A stretch of 64,000 bases of DNA from Clostridiales bacterium (GTDB taxonomy: Bacteria > Bacillota > Clostridia > Oscillospirales > Acutalibacteraceae). Shown here in pieces: positions 50,311 through 59,222 of this stretch. Both the position numbers and the translations under genes were made by a program. Under the pieces are notes generated by a model. The model had not been told where the DNA came from and searched no databases. It was given only the letters and a program-made list of their open reading frames with translations. Location: positions 1 to 64,000 of the forward strand of contig JAGZMM010000003.1 in the NCBI GenBank assembly GCA_018364155.1. Reading direction: 5' to 3'. The first letter of the stretch is position 1. The number at the start of each line of letters is the position of its first letter.

Positions 50311-53013
50311 ATGCGTAAACGGATGAAACAGATGGTTGTTTTGCTGGTGGTGTGCGTCACCGTATTGGCCCAGCTGGTCATTCCCGCTTCCGCGGCGGAG
50401 GCAGGATTTGTGCTGTCGGTCGTCAATTTTGACGCTGTTCTAGATAAGCCCGGAGCCAACAAGGAAAATGCAGCAAAAATGGAAAACTATCTGCGAAAGG
50501 CGGCTGGAGAGGGTGCGGACATGGTTCTGTTCCCGGAGTATTCTCTAACCGGTCAAGTAGCGGAAAACGCCGTACATCCAGCGTCCGACGCTGAAATCGC
50601 AACGCTTGCCGGGATTGCCGACCAGCAGGAGCTGTACCTGCTGTTTGGGGCGCTAATCGAAGAGGAAGGTACCCTCTATTCGGCCATGGTAATCTGCAAG
50701 CCGGACGGAACCACCGATGTATATAAAAAGGTGCATCTCACCGATCGGGAGTGGCAAGCCGGGTATGGCGCCGGCATTGCTCCTTACGTGCTCAAAACGG
50801 AATTTGGAAGCTTCGGCCTGGCACTGGGCAATGAGTTTGCAGATGCAGCCGAGCTTGGAAAATATTATTACGGCGCCGCCTGCCGGATGGTGCTAGTCGG
50901 CCAGTCTTACGGGTATGCTCCCGCTGATGCAAACGGTCTGTCCCAGGCCCAGTATGATGTGTATACCTCGGCCTATGCCTATTACCGGATGTATTCCCGC
51001 GGCGTTGCGGTGGCAAATCTGCTGACCGAAGGGGATGGCTTGGCCTATTTTGGAGAAAGCTTTGTTTTTACTGGTAAGTTTATTGCCGGCGGCAACGAGA
51101 CGCAAACTGCGCCCGCCGTCACCACCCAAGCGGGAATTGCCACTGCTCAGGTGGACGCCAGTTCTCGGGACACTTCCGCCGGCATGAGCAGCCGCCGGCT
51201 TAACCTACTGGCCGACTGGTACGGCGAACTAACCGACTATACTCTGCCGGTTTACGGTCAGAACAGCGCCTACAAAGATAACGTGCGCGTGGCCTCGGTC
51301 AACTTCCACCCGGTGTGGGGAGATGTGGATGCAAACGTGGCCAAAATCAAAGAACTGATGCAGAAAGCCCATGAAGACGGCGTGGAGCTGCTAGTCTTCC
51401 CGGAGATGGCATTGACTGCGTATAGCGTGGTCCTTCCAGAGGATTATACCGAAGAGCAGAAGGCGCTTTACGGCGAGGAATACATGCAGCGGGCGCTGGC
51501 GCCGGTCATTCGCGGGGAGAATCCCAGCTCGGTCATTACCGACCTGCAAGCCCTGGCTGAATCCTATGGCATGTATGTACTCATCGGTATGCCGGAAAAG
51601 GATGAACTGGATCCCAACACCTATTGGAACTCGGTGGCTATTCTGGGCCCCGACCTGATCCAGTCCTACCGAAAAGTAAACCTGGCAAATCCGGAGCCCA
51701 ACTGGTCCGCCTTTGGCACCGAGAATGACGGCGTCTTTGAAACACCCTTTGGTCTGGTGGGCGTGGCAATCTGCGCGGACATCTACAATTATCAGGAGCT
51801 GCAGCGTACCTATGCCCAGATGGGCTGCCGTATTGTCATCAACTGCACGGCGGGCGCCGCCAACAACACCACGGTGGAAAACGGCGGCTGGCAGCTGACC
51901 TACCAAAACCGCCTAGAAAGCTTCATGCTGCGCGACGACAATTTCATGATCACTTCCAATCTGGTAGGCTACGAGGGACCAGAGCTGACCGGAGAGGTCA
52001 AGCAGGCGCTGGCGGAGGCTGGCTATGATCAGGATGACATCACCAGCAGCTGGCTCTATCATGGAAATACGGAGCTTTATAACCTGCTTCGCAACGCCGA
52101 CGGTTCTCTGCTCAACAGCCGCGCCTGCATCTTCCCCGGCTCAAGTCTATGCATCGCGCTGGACCCCAGTTCTCCCACTGGTGTCACTGCCTACGGAAAC
52201 ACGACGGACAGCTCTATTATCCGCTCCTATGATACCGATCTGGGCCCCTACCTCGATAAGGATGGGGACGGCAAGAGCCCCTATCTGAGCTATACCACCG
52301 ATACCTTCAATGTTTTCTATGCGGCGGATTTCGACCTATCGCTGGCGACGCTGGAGAAGTTCTATAACGAAAATCCTTTTGATTACCGCCCAGCCCTGTA
52401 TTATCAGTGGTATTCCGAGCTTTTCTACGACACCTACGGTATTGGCCTGGAAGACACGGTACTCACCGACGAGCAAAGCGGCATCCAGCTTTCCGGCCGG
52501 TTTGCCGACGGGGTTGTGATGACGGTTACTCCGGCGGTCTATACGCCCGCTTCTCTGGAAGGGTATCGGGCGGTGGACAGCTTCGGCTATGATATCGATC
52601 TTTCGTCTATCCATACCACCCAGGTACTCAAGACCAATGAAACCAACGCTATGGGTGCGTCCGATGTCTATTACACGGGCAGCTACGCGCCTTATGTGGG
52701 AAAAGTAACCGTATCCATCCCGGCTGAGGGCATGGAAGGCGGACTCCTCTATGTAAATGGGCAGCCGGCTCAGGTGACGAATGGACGGGCCGAAATCACG
52801 GTAGAGAATCTTGACGCCCTGACGGTTGCCTACTATATGGCTGATGAAAAACCGATACCTTCTCCCACGCCCGGACCCAATCCAGGGAATACGGAGAACC
52901 CGATCCCATCCCCGGATACCGGTATCACCGATCTGACGATGCCTATCGTTTTGATTCTGGCTGCATCCGCAGCCGCCGTATTCGCCCTGCGGCGCAAGGC
53001 GGCAAGAGCATAA
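50311..53013 (+). CDS. Exported tandem nitrilase-domain protein with LPXTG-like anchor
   Basis: 900 aa from the ATG at 50311 (GGAGGG site). Signal peptide about 1-29. Two carbon-nitrogen hydrolase domains: domain 1 (about 33-295) keeps Glu76 (FPEYSL) and Lys140 but has Gly173 where the catalytic Cys belongs (GLALGNE against G-L-A-I-C-x-D/E); domain 2 (about 327-630) has the full triad Glu365 (FPEMAL), Lys455 (YRKVNL), Cys488 (VAICADI). A further beta-rich region follows, a Pro-rich linker, SPDTG at 867-871, a hydrophobic segment and RRKAARA: a sortase-like sorting signal. So it is probably an extracytoplasmic amidase on the surface; the substrate is unknown. Confidence 0.88.
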   Translation: MRKRMKQMVVLLVVCVTVLAQLVIPASAAEAGFVLSVVNFDAVLDKPGANKENAAKMENYLRKAAGEGADMVLFPEYSLTGQVAENAVHPASDAEIATLAGIADQQELYLLFGALIEEEGTLYSAMVICKPDGTTDVYKKVHLTDREWQAGYGAGIAPYVLKTEFGSFGLALGNEFADAAELGKYYYGAACRMVLVGQSYGYAPADANGLSQAQYDVYTSAYAYYRMYSRGVAVANLLTEGDGLAYFGESFVFTGKFIAGGNETQTAPAVTTQAGIATAQVDASSRDTSAGMSSRRLNLLADWYGELTDYTLPVYGQNSAYKDNVRVASVNFHPVWGDVDANVAKIKELMQKAHEDGVELLVFPEMALTAYSVVLPEDYTEEQKALYGEEYMQRALAPVIRGENPSSVITDLQALAESYGMYVLIGMPEKDELDPNTYWNSVAILGPDLIQSYRKVNLANPEPNWSAFGTENDGVFETPFGLVGVAICADIYNYQELQRTYAQMGCRIVINCTAGAANNTTVENGGWQLTYQNRLESFMLRDDNFMITSNLVGYEGPELTGEVKQALAEAGYDQDDITSSWLYHGNTELYNLLRNADGSLLNSRACIFPGSSLCIALDPSSPTGVTAYGNTTDSSIIRSYDTDLGPYLDKDGDGKSPYLSYTTDTFNVFYAADFDLSLATLEKFYNENPFDYRPALYYQWYSELFYDTYGIGLEDTVLTDEQSGIQLSGRFADGVVMTVTPAVYTPASLEGYRAVDSFGYDIDLSSIHTTQVLKTNETNAMGASDVYYTGSYAPYVGKVTVSIPAEGMEGGLLYVNGQPAQVTNGRAEITVENLDALTVAYYMADEKPIPSPTPGPNPGNTENPIPSPDTGITDLTMPIVLILAASAAAVFALRRKAARA

Positions 53014-53054
53014 AAGCAGTGTCGACTTTGCCCCTATTTTGAGTCCTGTCACGC

Positions 53055-53090
53055 ATGGCCGGCGTCAAAGAGACGCCGGCCATTTTCTTT
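53055..53090 (+). terminator. Terminator of the nitrilase-domain gene
   Basis: ATGGCCGGCGTC/GACGCCGGCCAT, 5-nt loop, then TTTTCTTT. The following region to about 53330 contains no gene I can support; an open frame there is only the upstream extension of aspS. Confidence 0.88.
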
Positions 53091-53332
53091 GTTTTCCTTA
53101 CATGCCGCAAGTCCCGGCGGGACAAGCTATTGGAAAACCTGCTTTTTCCCTGTGTTTTTGGATAAGCGCAAAAGGCAGGACGGCCTTTGGACAGATGGTT
53201 GCTTTTTGTTCCTACCGATTGGATGGAGCAAGCGCGCATTCTCTACTGCACATCCAGAAAAGGACGCCTCGTCCACAGGCAAAAAACGCAACGTTCTCTC
53301 TCCAAATGGCGGCAAAAACCAGAGGAAAGCCC

Positions 53333-53361
53333 TGTACACCGGGAAAAAGGTGTGGTATAAT
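53333..53361 (+). promoter_or_regulatory. Promoter of aspS-gatCAB
   Basis: TGTACA, 17-nt spacer, TATAAT with TGn extension (53353-53361), about 80 nt before the aspS start. No T-box motif was found in the leader. Confidence 0.65.
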
Positions 53362-53442
53362 TTTCAGGATATTGGTAGAAAAGTCGGCGAAGGTACGCCG
53401 ATGGAATATTCCCGCCGCAACGAAGACGGGACGAGGAAGGGA

Positions 53443-55197
53443 ATGTCGGATTCTATGGCAGTAAACCAGTATAAAACCCATCACTGCGCCGAATTGACGG
53501 AGCAGAACTTAAACGAAGAGGTGCGTCTGGCCGGCTGGGTGGATACCATCCGCGACCATGGCGGCGTAGCCTTTGTGGACCTGCGCGACCAGCACGGTGT
53601 GACCCAGGTGGTCGTCCATGACGATAGCCTTCTGCAGAATGTCCACCGGGAAACGGTGGTCAGCGTCCACGGCAAGGTGGTCAAGCGGGACGAGGAAACC
53701 GTCAACCCGAAGATCCCCACCGGTACGCTGGAAGTTATGGTGGACTCTTTGGAGATTCTGGGCGAGTCGAACCCCAATCTTCCCTTTGACATTGAGAACT
53801 CCACCGAGACCCGCGAGGACGTGCGGCTCAAGTACCGCTTTTTGGACCTGCGCAATCCGAAGGTGCATAACAATATTTTGCTTCGCTCGAAGATCGTAAG
53901 CTTTTTGCGCCGCAAGATGGAGGACCTGGGCTTTGACGAGATCAATACTCCTATCCTTACCTGTTCGTCGCCGGAGGGAGCCAGAGACTATATCATTCCG
54001 TCGCGTAAGTACGAGGGCAAGTTCTATGCCCTGCCCCAGGCGCCCCAGCAGTTTAAGCAGCTTCTGATGGTGGCAGGCTTTGATAAGTATTTCCAGATCG
54101 CCCCGTGCTTCCGGGATGAGGACGCGAGAGCCGACCGGTCTCCGGGCGAGTTCTATCAGCTGGACTTTGAGATGGCCTTCGCTACCCAGGAGGACGTGTT
54201 CGAGGTGGCCGAGGACGTGCTCTACGATACCTTTACCACCTTCAGCGACAAGAAGGTTTCCCCGAAGCCCTTCGTGCGTATTCCCTTCGAAGAGGCCATG
54301 CTCAAATACGGCACCGACAAGCCCGACCTGCGCAATCCTCTGGTGATTACCGATCTGTCCGATTTCTTTATGGACGTGGACTTCATGCCCTTTAAGAATA
54401 AGCCTGTGCGGGGCATTGTGGTGGAAGACTGCGCGAAAATGCCCAAGTCCTTCTTTGAAAACATGCTCAAGTATGCCACCTCCATCGGCATGAAAGGGCT
54501 TGGATACCTGACCATGCTGGAAGGCATGCAGTTCAAGGGCCCCATCGCCAAGTTCCTGACCGAAGAGAAACAGAAGGAACTGGTGGAGCGTCTGTCTCTC
54601 AAAAAGGACGACACGCTGTTCTTCATCAGCGACGCGAAGACGGTGGTCGACAAGCTGGCGGGGCTAATTCGCACCGAGCTTGCCGAACGCAAGGGCATCA
54701 TTGACAAGGATCGGTTCGAATTCTGCTACATCACCGATTTCCCCATGTACGAGAAGAACGAGGAAGGGCATCTGGACTTTACCCACAATCCCTTCTCCAT
54801 GCCCCAGGGTGGCATGGACGCACTTTTGAACCAGGATCCGCTCACCATCAAAGCCTATCAGTACGACATTGTCTGCAACGGCGTGGAGCTTTCCTCGGGC
54901 GCGGTGCGAAACCACCGGCCGGATATCATGGTCAAAGCCTTTGAGCTGGCCGGATACTCCAAGGACGAGGTGGAAAAGCGATTCGGCGCTTTGTATAACG
55001 CCTTCCAGTACGGTGCGCCGCCCCACGCGGGTATGGCCCCGGGCGTGGACCGGATGATTATGCTGCTCACCGAGGAAGAGAGCATCCGCGAGGTCATCGC
55101 CTTCCCGATGAACGCCTCTGCGCAGGACCTGCTGCTGGGCGCGCCCGGTCAAGTTACCGAGCAGCAGCTTCGAGAAGTGCACATCAAAATCCGCTGA
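53443..55197 (+). CDS. aspS: Aspartyl-tRNA synthetase
   Basis: 584 aa from an ATG at 53443 (GAGGAAGGGA); ATG at 53455 is the alternative. Class II synthetase of bacterial type: OB anticodon domain (LAGWVDTIRDHGG), motif 2 FRDEDARADRSPGEFYQLD, GAD insertion domain, motif 3 GMAPGVDRMIMLL. The DHGG in the anticodon domain has His where discriminating enzymes usually have Leu, which hints at a non-discriminating enzyme that also charges tRNA-Asn; that fits its operon with gatCAB but is inference. Confidence 0.95.
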   Translation: MSDSMAVNQYKTHHCAELTEQNLNEEVRLAGWVDTIRDHGGVAFVDLRDQHGVTQVVVHDDSLLQNVHRETVVSVHGKVVKRDEETVNPKIPTGTLEVMVDSLEILGESNPNLPFDIENSTETREDVRLKYRFLDLRNPKVHNNILLRSKIVSFLRRKMEDLGFDEINTPILTCSSPEGARDYIIPSRKYEGKFYALPQAPQQFKQLLMVAGFDKYFQIAPCFRDEDARADRSPGEFYQLDFEMAFATQEDVFEVAEDVLYDTFTTFSDKKVSPKPFVRIPFEEAMLKYGTDKPDLRNPLVITDLSDFFMDVDFMPFKNKPVRGIVVEDCAKMPKSFFENMLKYATSIGMKGLGYLTMLEGMQFKGPIAKFLTEEKQKELVERLSLKKDDTLFFISDAKTVVDKLAGLIRTELAERKGIIDKDRFEFCYITDFPMYEKNEEGHLDFTHNPFSMPQGGMDALLNQDPLTIKAYQYDIVCNGVELSSGAVRNHRPDIMVKAFELAGYSKDEVEKRFGALYNAFQYGAPPHAGMAPGVDRMIMLLTEEESIREVIAFPMNASAQDLLLGAPGQVTEQQLREVHIKIR

Positions 55198-55218
55198 GGA
55201 TAGATGGGAGAATGGGAT

Positions 55219-55500
55219 ATGAACAACGAAGTGCTGGCGAAGATGGAAGACCTGGCGCTTGTGCGCTTTGACGAGGCGCAGCGGGAATCCGTCCTTACGG
55301 AGATGGACGAAGTGATGGCCTGTCTCAACGCGATCAAGACGGCCGACACAGAGGGAGCCGAACCCATGATCTACGTGCAGGCGCTGGAAAACGTGTTCCG
55401 AGAGGACGAGGTACATGAATTCCCGAGAATCGACGACATTCTCGAAAACGCGCCCGACGAAATGGAACACCAGTTTGTAGCGCCCCCCACCTTCGACTAA
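55219..55500 (+). CDS. gatC: Amidotransferase subunit C
   Basis: 93 aa from the ATG at 55219 (GGAG, 8-nt spacing). Small GatC subunit that wraps between GatA and GatB; helical start EVLAKMEDLALVRFDE and the loop EFPRIDDILENAPDEM correspond to the usual LREDVV-x(n)-LxNAP region. It follows aspS by about 20 nt. Confidence 0.92.
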   Translation: MNNEVLAKMEDLALVRFDEAQRESVLTEMDEVMACLNAIKTADTEGAEPMIYVQALENVFREDEVHEFPRIDDILENAPDEMEHQFVAPPTFD

Positions 55501-55522
55501 ACGGGCATAGGAGAGAAAGACG

Positions 55523-56848
55523 ATGACAAATCAAAATCCATTGGCGCTGGCACAAGCCATTCGTGCAGGAACCTGCACGGTGGCCGAAGCGATCGCGCCT
55601 TACATAGAGAAAATCGAGCAGGACGGGAGCCTGTTTTCCTCCTTTGACCGGGAGGCGGCAGCCGCTCAGACGGACGCAGTGCAAGCGCGGCTTCGTGCAG
55701 GAGAAGCCCTTTCTCCTTTGGCCGGGGTACCGGTTGCAGTCACGGAGACCATCTGCACCCTGGGGGAAGAAACGGCCGCCGGTTCCAAGATGCTTGCAGG
55801 TTTTAAACCGCCCTTTGAGGCGATGGCCGTACAAAAGCTTAAGGAAGCGGGCATGATCGTCTTAGGAAAGCTGAAAACCGACGAGTTCGGCTGCGACGGC
55901 CTTGGCTGTACGGCTCCTTTGGCGATAGAGAAAGGCCAGGTTCTTCTGGGCTTTGGATGCGATACGGGCGGGTCTTTGCGAGCGCCGGCAGTGCTAAACG
56001 GAGTGTGCTGCGTAAAGCCCACCTACGGCGCGGTGTCCCGTGCGGGATTGATTGCTTACGCTTCCTCAATGGACCAGGTGTCCGTCTTTGCGCCTGACCT
56101 TGCCTCCTGCGAGGCGGGGCTTATGGCGATGGCGGGGCACGACCCGGCGGACAGCACCTCTTTGGAAACACCCCTCTCCCCGGCCGGCGGGTTCTCCGTG
56201 AAGGGGCGCAAGGTGGGCATTCTCAAGGAGGCTCTGGAAGAAACGGACGAGGCGGGCAAGGCGGCGGTAAAGGCCGCGGCGGACGCTTTTGCGGCGGCGG
56301 GTGCTCAAGTGACGGAGCTTTCCATCCCGCAGGTCAAAAACGCCCTGGCTGCTTACCTGATTATCGCCACTGCGGAAGCGAGCGGCAATATGGCCCGGTT
56401 CGACGGCATCAAGTACGGCTATCAGACGCCCCATTATGAAAACCTGTTTGACCTGTACATCAAATCGCGCAGCGAGGGCTTCGGCCGGAAAATGAAGGAG
56501 CGGCTGGGGCTTGGCTCTTTGATGCTCTCGGAAGGGTATTATGACGATTATTACGACAAAGCCATGCGGGTGCGCGGGCAGATTGCCAGCGCTGTGAAGG
56601 CGGCTTTCGATCAGGTGGACTGTCTGCTGACCCCGGTGTTCCCCGCGGATGCGGACTTTGCCGCCGCCACCCTTTTGGGCGCGGAGAAGAATAATCGCTT
56701 TTTAACCGCTGCCAGCCTGACTGGGCGGCCTAGTCTGGTCATCCCGGCGCAAGGTCAAAACGGCGTGCAGCTCATCGGCAGGCACATGGAGGATTTGACG
56801 CTGCTGGCCTTCGGGCGGGCGGCGGCACCGGAAAGGAGCGGAGAGTAA
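55523..56848 (+). CDS. gatA: GatA-like amidase subunit lacking two catalytic residues
   Basis: 441 aa against about 485 for normal GatA; AGGAGAG site. By position and general sequence it is GatA (LAGVPVAV, CDTGGSLRAPA, VKPTYGAVSRAGLIAYASSMDQV, LTAASLTGRPSLVIPA). GatA uses a Ser-cisSer-Lys triad. Here the Lys of GVPxAVKDN is Thr (GVPVAVTETICT), and the glycine-rich NPW...GGSSGGS segment with the cis-Ser is missing, replaced by a short unrelated stretch (CTAPLAIEKGQVLL). The nucleophile Ser in DTGGS is kept. As read it should not hydrolyse glutamine. The frame is intact with normal codon use, so it is not a recent pseudogene. Confidence 0.88.
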   Translation: MTNQNPLALAQAIRAGTCTVAEAIAPYIEKIEQDGSLFSSFDREAAAAQTDAVQARLRAGEALSPLAGVPVAVTETICTLGEETAAGSKMLAGFKPPFEAMAVQKLKEAGMIVLGKLKTDEFGCDGLGCTAPLAIEKGQVLLGFGCDTGGSLRAPAVLNGVCCVKPTYGAVSRAGLIAYASSMDQVSVFAPDLASCEAGLMAMAGHDPADSTSLETPLSPAGGFSVKGRKVGILKEALEETDEAGKAAVKAAADAFAAAGAQVTELSIPQVKNALAAYLIIATAEASGNMARFDGIKYGYQTPHYENLFDLYIKSRSEGFGRKMKERLGLGSLMLSEGYYDDYYDKAMRVRGQIASAVKAAFDQVDCLLTPVFPADADFAAATLLGAEKNNRFLTAASLTGRPSLVIPAQGQNGVQLIGRHMEDLTLLAFGRAAAPERSGE

Positions 56849-56849
56849 C

Positions 56850-58283
56850 ATGGAATACGAGGTTGTCATCGGCCTGGAAATCCACACCGAGCTTGCGACC
56901 AAAACGAAAATTTTCTGCTCCTGCTCCACCCAGTTCGGCGGCGGGGCCAACACCCACATTTGCCCCGGCTGCGCGGGTATGCCGGGCACTTTACCGGTGG
57001 TGAACAAAAAAGTCATCGAATTCGGTATCGCGGCGGCCTTGGTCACCAACAGCAAGATCAACCAATACACCACCTTTGATAAGAAAAACTATTTCTACCC
57101 GGACCTGGCCTGTTCTTATCAGATCACCCAGCTGTTCCACCCCATCTGTGTGGACGGCAGCGTGGAGATCGAAACGTCCCAGGGAAAGAAGACCATCGGG
57201 CTCAAACAGATCCACATGGAGGAGGATGCGGGCAAGCTCAAGCATGACCCGTTTACCGACAGCTCTCTGGTGGACTACAACCGCTCCAGCATGCCGCTTC
57301 TGGAAATCGTCAGCAAGCCGGATTTCCGCTCGGCGGAGGAAGTGGTGGCGTACTTGGAAAAGCTGCGCTCCATGCTCAAAGCCATCGGCGTGTCCGACTG
57401 CAAGATGCAGGAAGGCTCCATGCGGGCGGATATCAACCTGTCGGTACGGCCGCTTGGAAGCACGAAGCTTGGCGTGCGGGCGGAAATGAAGAATATGAAT
57501 TCGTTAAAGTCCATCACCCGGGCCATTGAGTATGAGACCGCCCGGCACATTGACTTAATCGAGTCGGGCAACGCTCACAAGCTCAAGCAGGAAACCCGGC
57601 GGTGGGACGACGAAAAGGGCAAGACCTACGCCATGCGTTCCAAAGAAAACGCGCAGGACTACCGGTATTTTCCCAACCCCGATCTGCCTCCCATCGTGAT
57701 TAGCGACGAGTGGATTGAACGGGTCCGTCAGAGCCTGCCGGAGCTTCCGGAAGCAAAGTTTGCACGGTACACGGAGGAGCTTGGCTTAAGCGAGGGAGAC
57801 AGCCGCCTGCTTACGGGCAGCAAGGTGCTTTCCGACCTGTGCGATCACTGCATCCAAGCGGGTATCGCACCGCAGACGGCGGCCAACTGGATCACCGGCG
57901 AGGTGATGAACCTGGCAAAGAACGACGGCAAGCTGGCGGACGACCTGGTTCTTCGCAAGGAAAGCCTGGCAAAGCTCATCGGCTTGGTGGAAAAGAATGT
58001 GATTAACCGCAACACCGCCAAAAAGGTGCTGGCGGAGGTGTATCACAAGGACGTGGACCCGGAGGAATACGTCAAGGCAAACGGGCTTGCTATGGTGTCC
58101 GACAAGGGGGCCATCGAGCAGATGGTCAAGGATGTGCTGGCAGCCAACGAAAAGGTGGTCGCGGACTACAAGAGCGGCAAAACCCAGGCAAGAGGGTTCC
58201 TTTTCGGCCAGATCATGAAGCAGGCCAAGGGCAAAGCCGACACCAAGCTCATCAACGAGCTTTTAAACGAACAGCTTGGCTGA
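56850..58283 (+). CDS. gatB: Aspartyl/glutamyl-tRNA amidotransferase subunit B
   Basis: 477 aa, full length. GatB binds the misacylated tRNA, activates the carboxylate with ATP and uses ammonia from GatA. Visible: YEVVIGLEIHTELATKTKIFC, CPGCAGMPG, KNYFYPDLACSYQITQ (zinc and active-site region), HMEEDAGKLKHD, DYNRSSMPLLEIVS, and the C-terminal YqeY-type tail ending GQIMKQAKGKADTKLINELL. It starts one base after the gatA stop. Unlike GatA it looks fully functional. Confidence 0.97.
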   Translation: MEYEVVIGLEIHTELATKTKIFCSCSTQFGGGANTHICPGCAGMPGTLPVVNKKVIEFGIAAALVTNSKINQYTTFDKKNYFYPDLACSYQITQLFHPICVDGSVEIETSQGKKTIGLKQIHMEEDAGKLKHDPFTDSSLVDYNRSSMPLLEIVSKPDFRSAEEVVAYLEKLRSMLKAIGVSDCKMQEGSMRADINLSVRPLGSTKLGVRAEMKNMNSLKSITRAIEYETARHIDLIESGNAHKLKQETRRWDDEKGKTYAMRSKENAQDYRYFPNPDLPPIVISDEWIERVRQSLPELPEAKFARYTEELGLSEGDSRLLTGSKVLSDLCDHCIQAGIAPQTAANWITGEVMNLAKNDGKLADDLVLRKESLAKLIGLVEKNVINRNTAKKVLAEVYHKDVDPEEYVKANGLAMVSDKGAIEQMVKDVLAANEKVVADYKSGKTQARGFLFGQIMKQAKGKADTKLINELLNEQLG

Positions 58284-58293
58284 TATAAGCGAA

Positions 58294-58328
58294 AGAAGCC
58301 CGGAGGGAAATTCCCTCCGGGCTTCTTC
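58294..58328 (+). terminator. Terminator of aspS-gatCAB
   Basis: Near-perfect 15-bp stem AGAAGCCCGGAGGGA and complement, then TTCTTCTC. Confidence 0.88.
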
Positions 58329-58433
58329 TCTATCCTGTGGAGATGTCAAACAGAGGCTCACCCCGCCCGGCAAAACCCGTTTACGGACAAAGGACTCTCC
58401 TGTGCTCACCAAAGAAGAGACATCCGCGCTCTT

Positions 58434-58667
58434 TTACCTGCGGCGCCTAGGGCGAACGGGCGGCTTGGGGTCATCGGTACGGTTTAGAAGGAAATCCACG
58501 CTGGTATCAAACAGGTCGGCAAGCCTGCACAGGATTTCCGGCGACATGGCATTGACGCCATTTTCATAGGCACTGACGGTTTTCTGGTTGACAAAAAGGA
58601 CCGTTGCCATCTTTTGCTGGGTCCAGCCCAGTTCTTCGCGGCCTTTCCGCACCCGCTCGTATTTCAT
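58434..58667 (-). CDS. XRE-family helix-turn-helix regulator
   Basis: 77 aa from the ATG at 58667 (GAGGTG site). Cro/C1-type HTH: LGWTQQKMATVLFVNQKTVSAYENG, then PEILCRLADLFDTSVDFLLNRTDD; the C-terminus ends RPRRRR. Single small regulator; its target is not evident. It is divergent from the 79-aa gene, 95 nt away. Confidence 0.9.
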   Translation of the reverse strand: MKYERVRKGREELGWTQQKMATVLFVNQKTVSAYENGVNAMSPEILCRLADLFDTSVDFLLNRTDDPKPPVRPRRRR

Positions 58668-58762
58668 AACGGCATCACCTCTGCCGTCCATGATAGCAGG
58701 TTTTCTTGCGGCCGGATGGATTTGGCAGGAATACTGGCATAATACAGCTTAAGGTGACTGCT

Positions 58763-59002
58763 ATGGATTTATACAGAGAAATTTTAATCGGTATTCTTAC
58801 TAACCCTGAGGTACAAATCCAGATCGTCGGTTTTGATATGGATAAGCTCATTGAATCGGTTGATCTGACCAATCTGCATGCGCTGAGGCGAATTAAGGCC
58901 GCCGTAGAAGATGAATCCCTATCTGATTTTGCTTGCGTGGAAGAAATCGTTTGTATTCTCGAAAGCATCGGGAGCGGCGGCGGCTTCCGTCATGATTTTT
59001 AG
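58763..59002 (+). CDS. Conserved small protein, function unknown
   Basis: 79 aa from the ATG at 58763 (AAGGTG site); an upstream in-frame start lacks a ribosome site. Begins MDLYREILIGILTNPEVQIQI and ends ESIGSGGGFRHDF. The 'YRE-LIGIL' start and 'G-x-x-HDF' end recall short conserved proteins of Oscillospirales of unknown role. Acidic and helical. Strong terminator after. Confidence 0.78.
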   Translation: MDLYREILIGILTNPEVQIQIVGFDMDKLIESVDLTNLHALRRIKAAVEDESLSDFACVEEIVCILESIGSGGGFRHDF

Positions 59003-59004
59003 AA

Positions 59005-59048
59005 AAAAAGGAAGTCCCTTTCCGTTAACGGAAAGAGACTTCCTTTTT
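59005..59048. terminator. Terminator after the 79-aa gene
   Basis: AAAAAGGAAGTC-CTTTCCG with one mismatch, palindromic GTTAAC loop, then CCTTTTT. Confidence 0.85.
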
Positions 59049-59222
59049 CAGTTACAAATCATCACATCAGGTAGCAAAACGCCTTGGCCCGCTGGGCCAG
59101 AACCCGTATCCCGGCCTTTGCATAGATTGGGAACGAGACGTTTGTTCCTCGGATACATCCAAAAGGATTGCTGACGGCTTTCCTCCCGGACCTTCTTTTT
59201 GCTTTCCGTCCGCCTTTTTCCT

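Noticed and set aside
53089..53442. N-terminal extension making AspRS 702 residues
   Set aside because: It would include the terminator flank and promoter region; the conserved AspRS sequence and ribosome site begin near 53443.
53014..53442. Possible T-box or other riboswitch before aspS
   Set aside because: I looked for the T-box bulge and a paired antiterminator and saw neither; only a nitrilase terminator and an extended -10 promoter are present.
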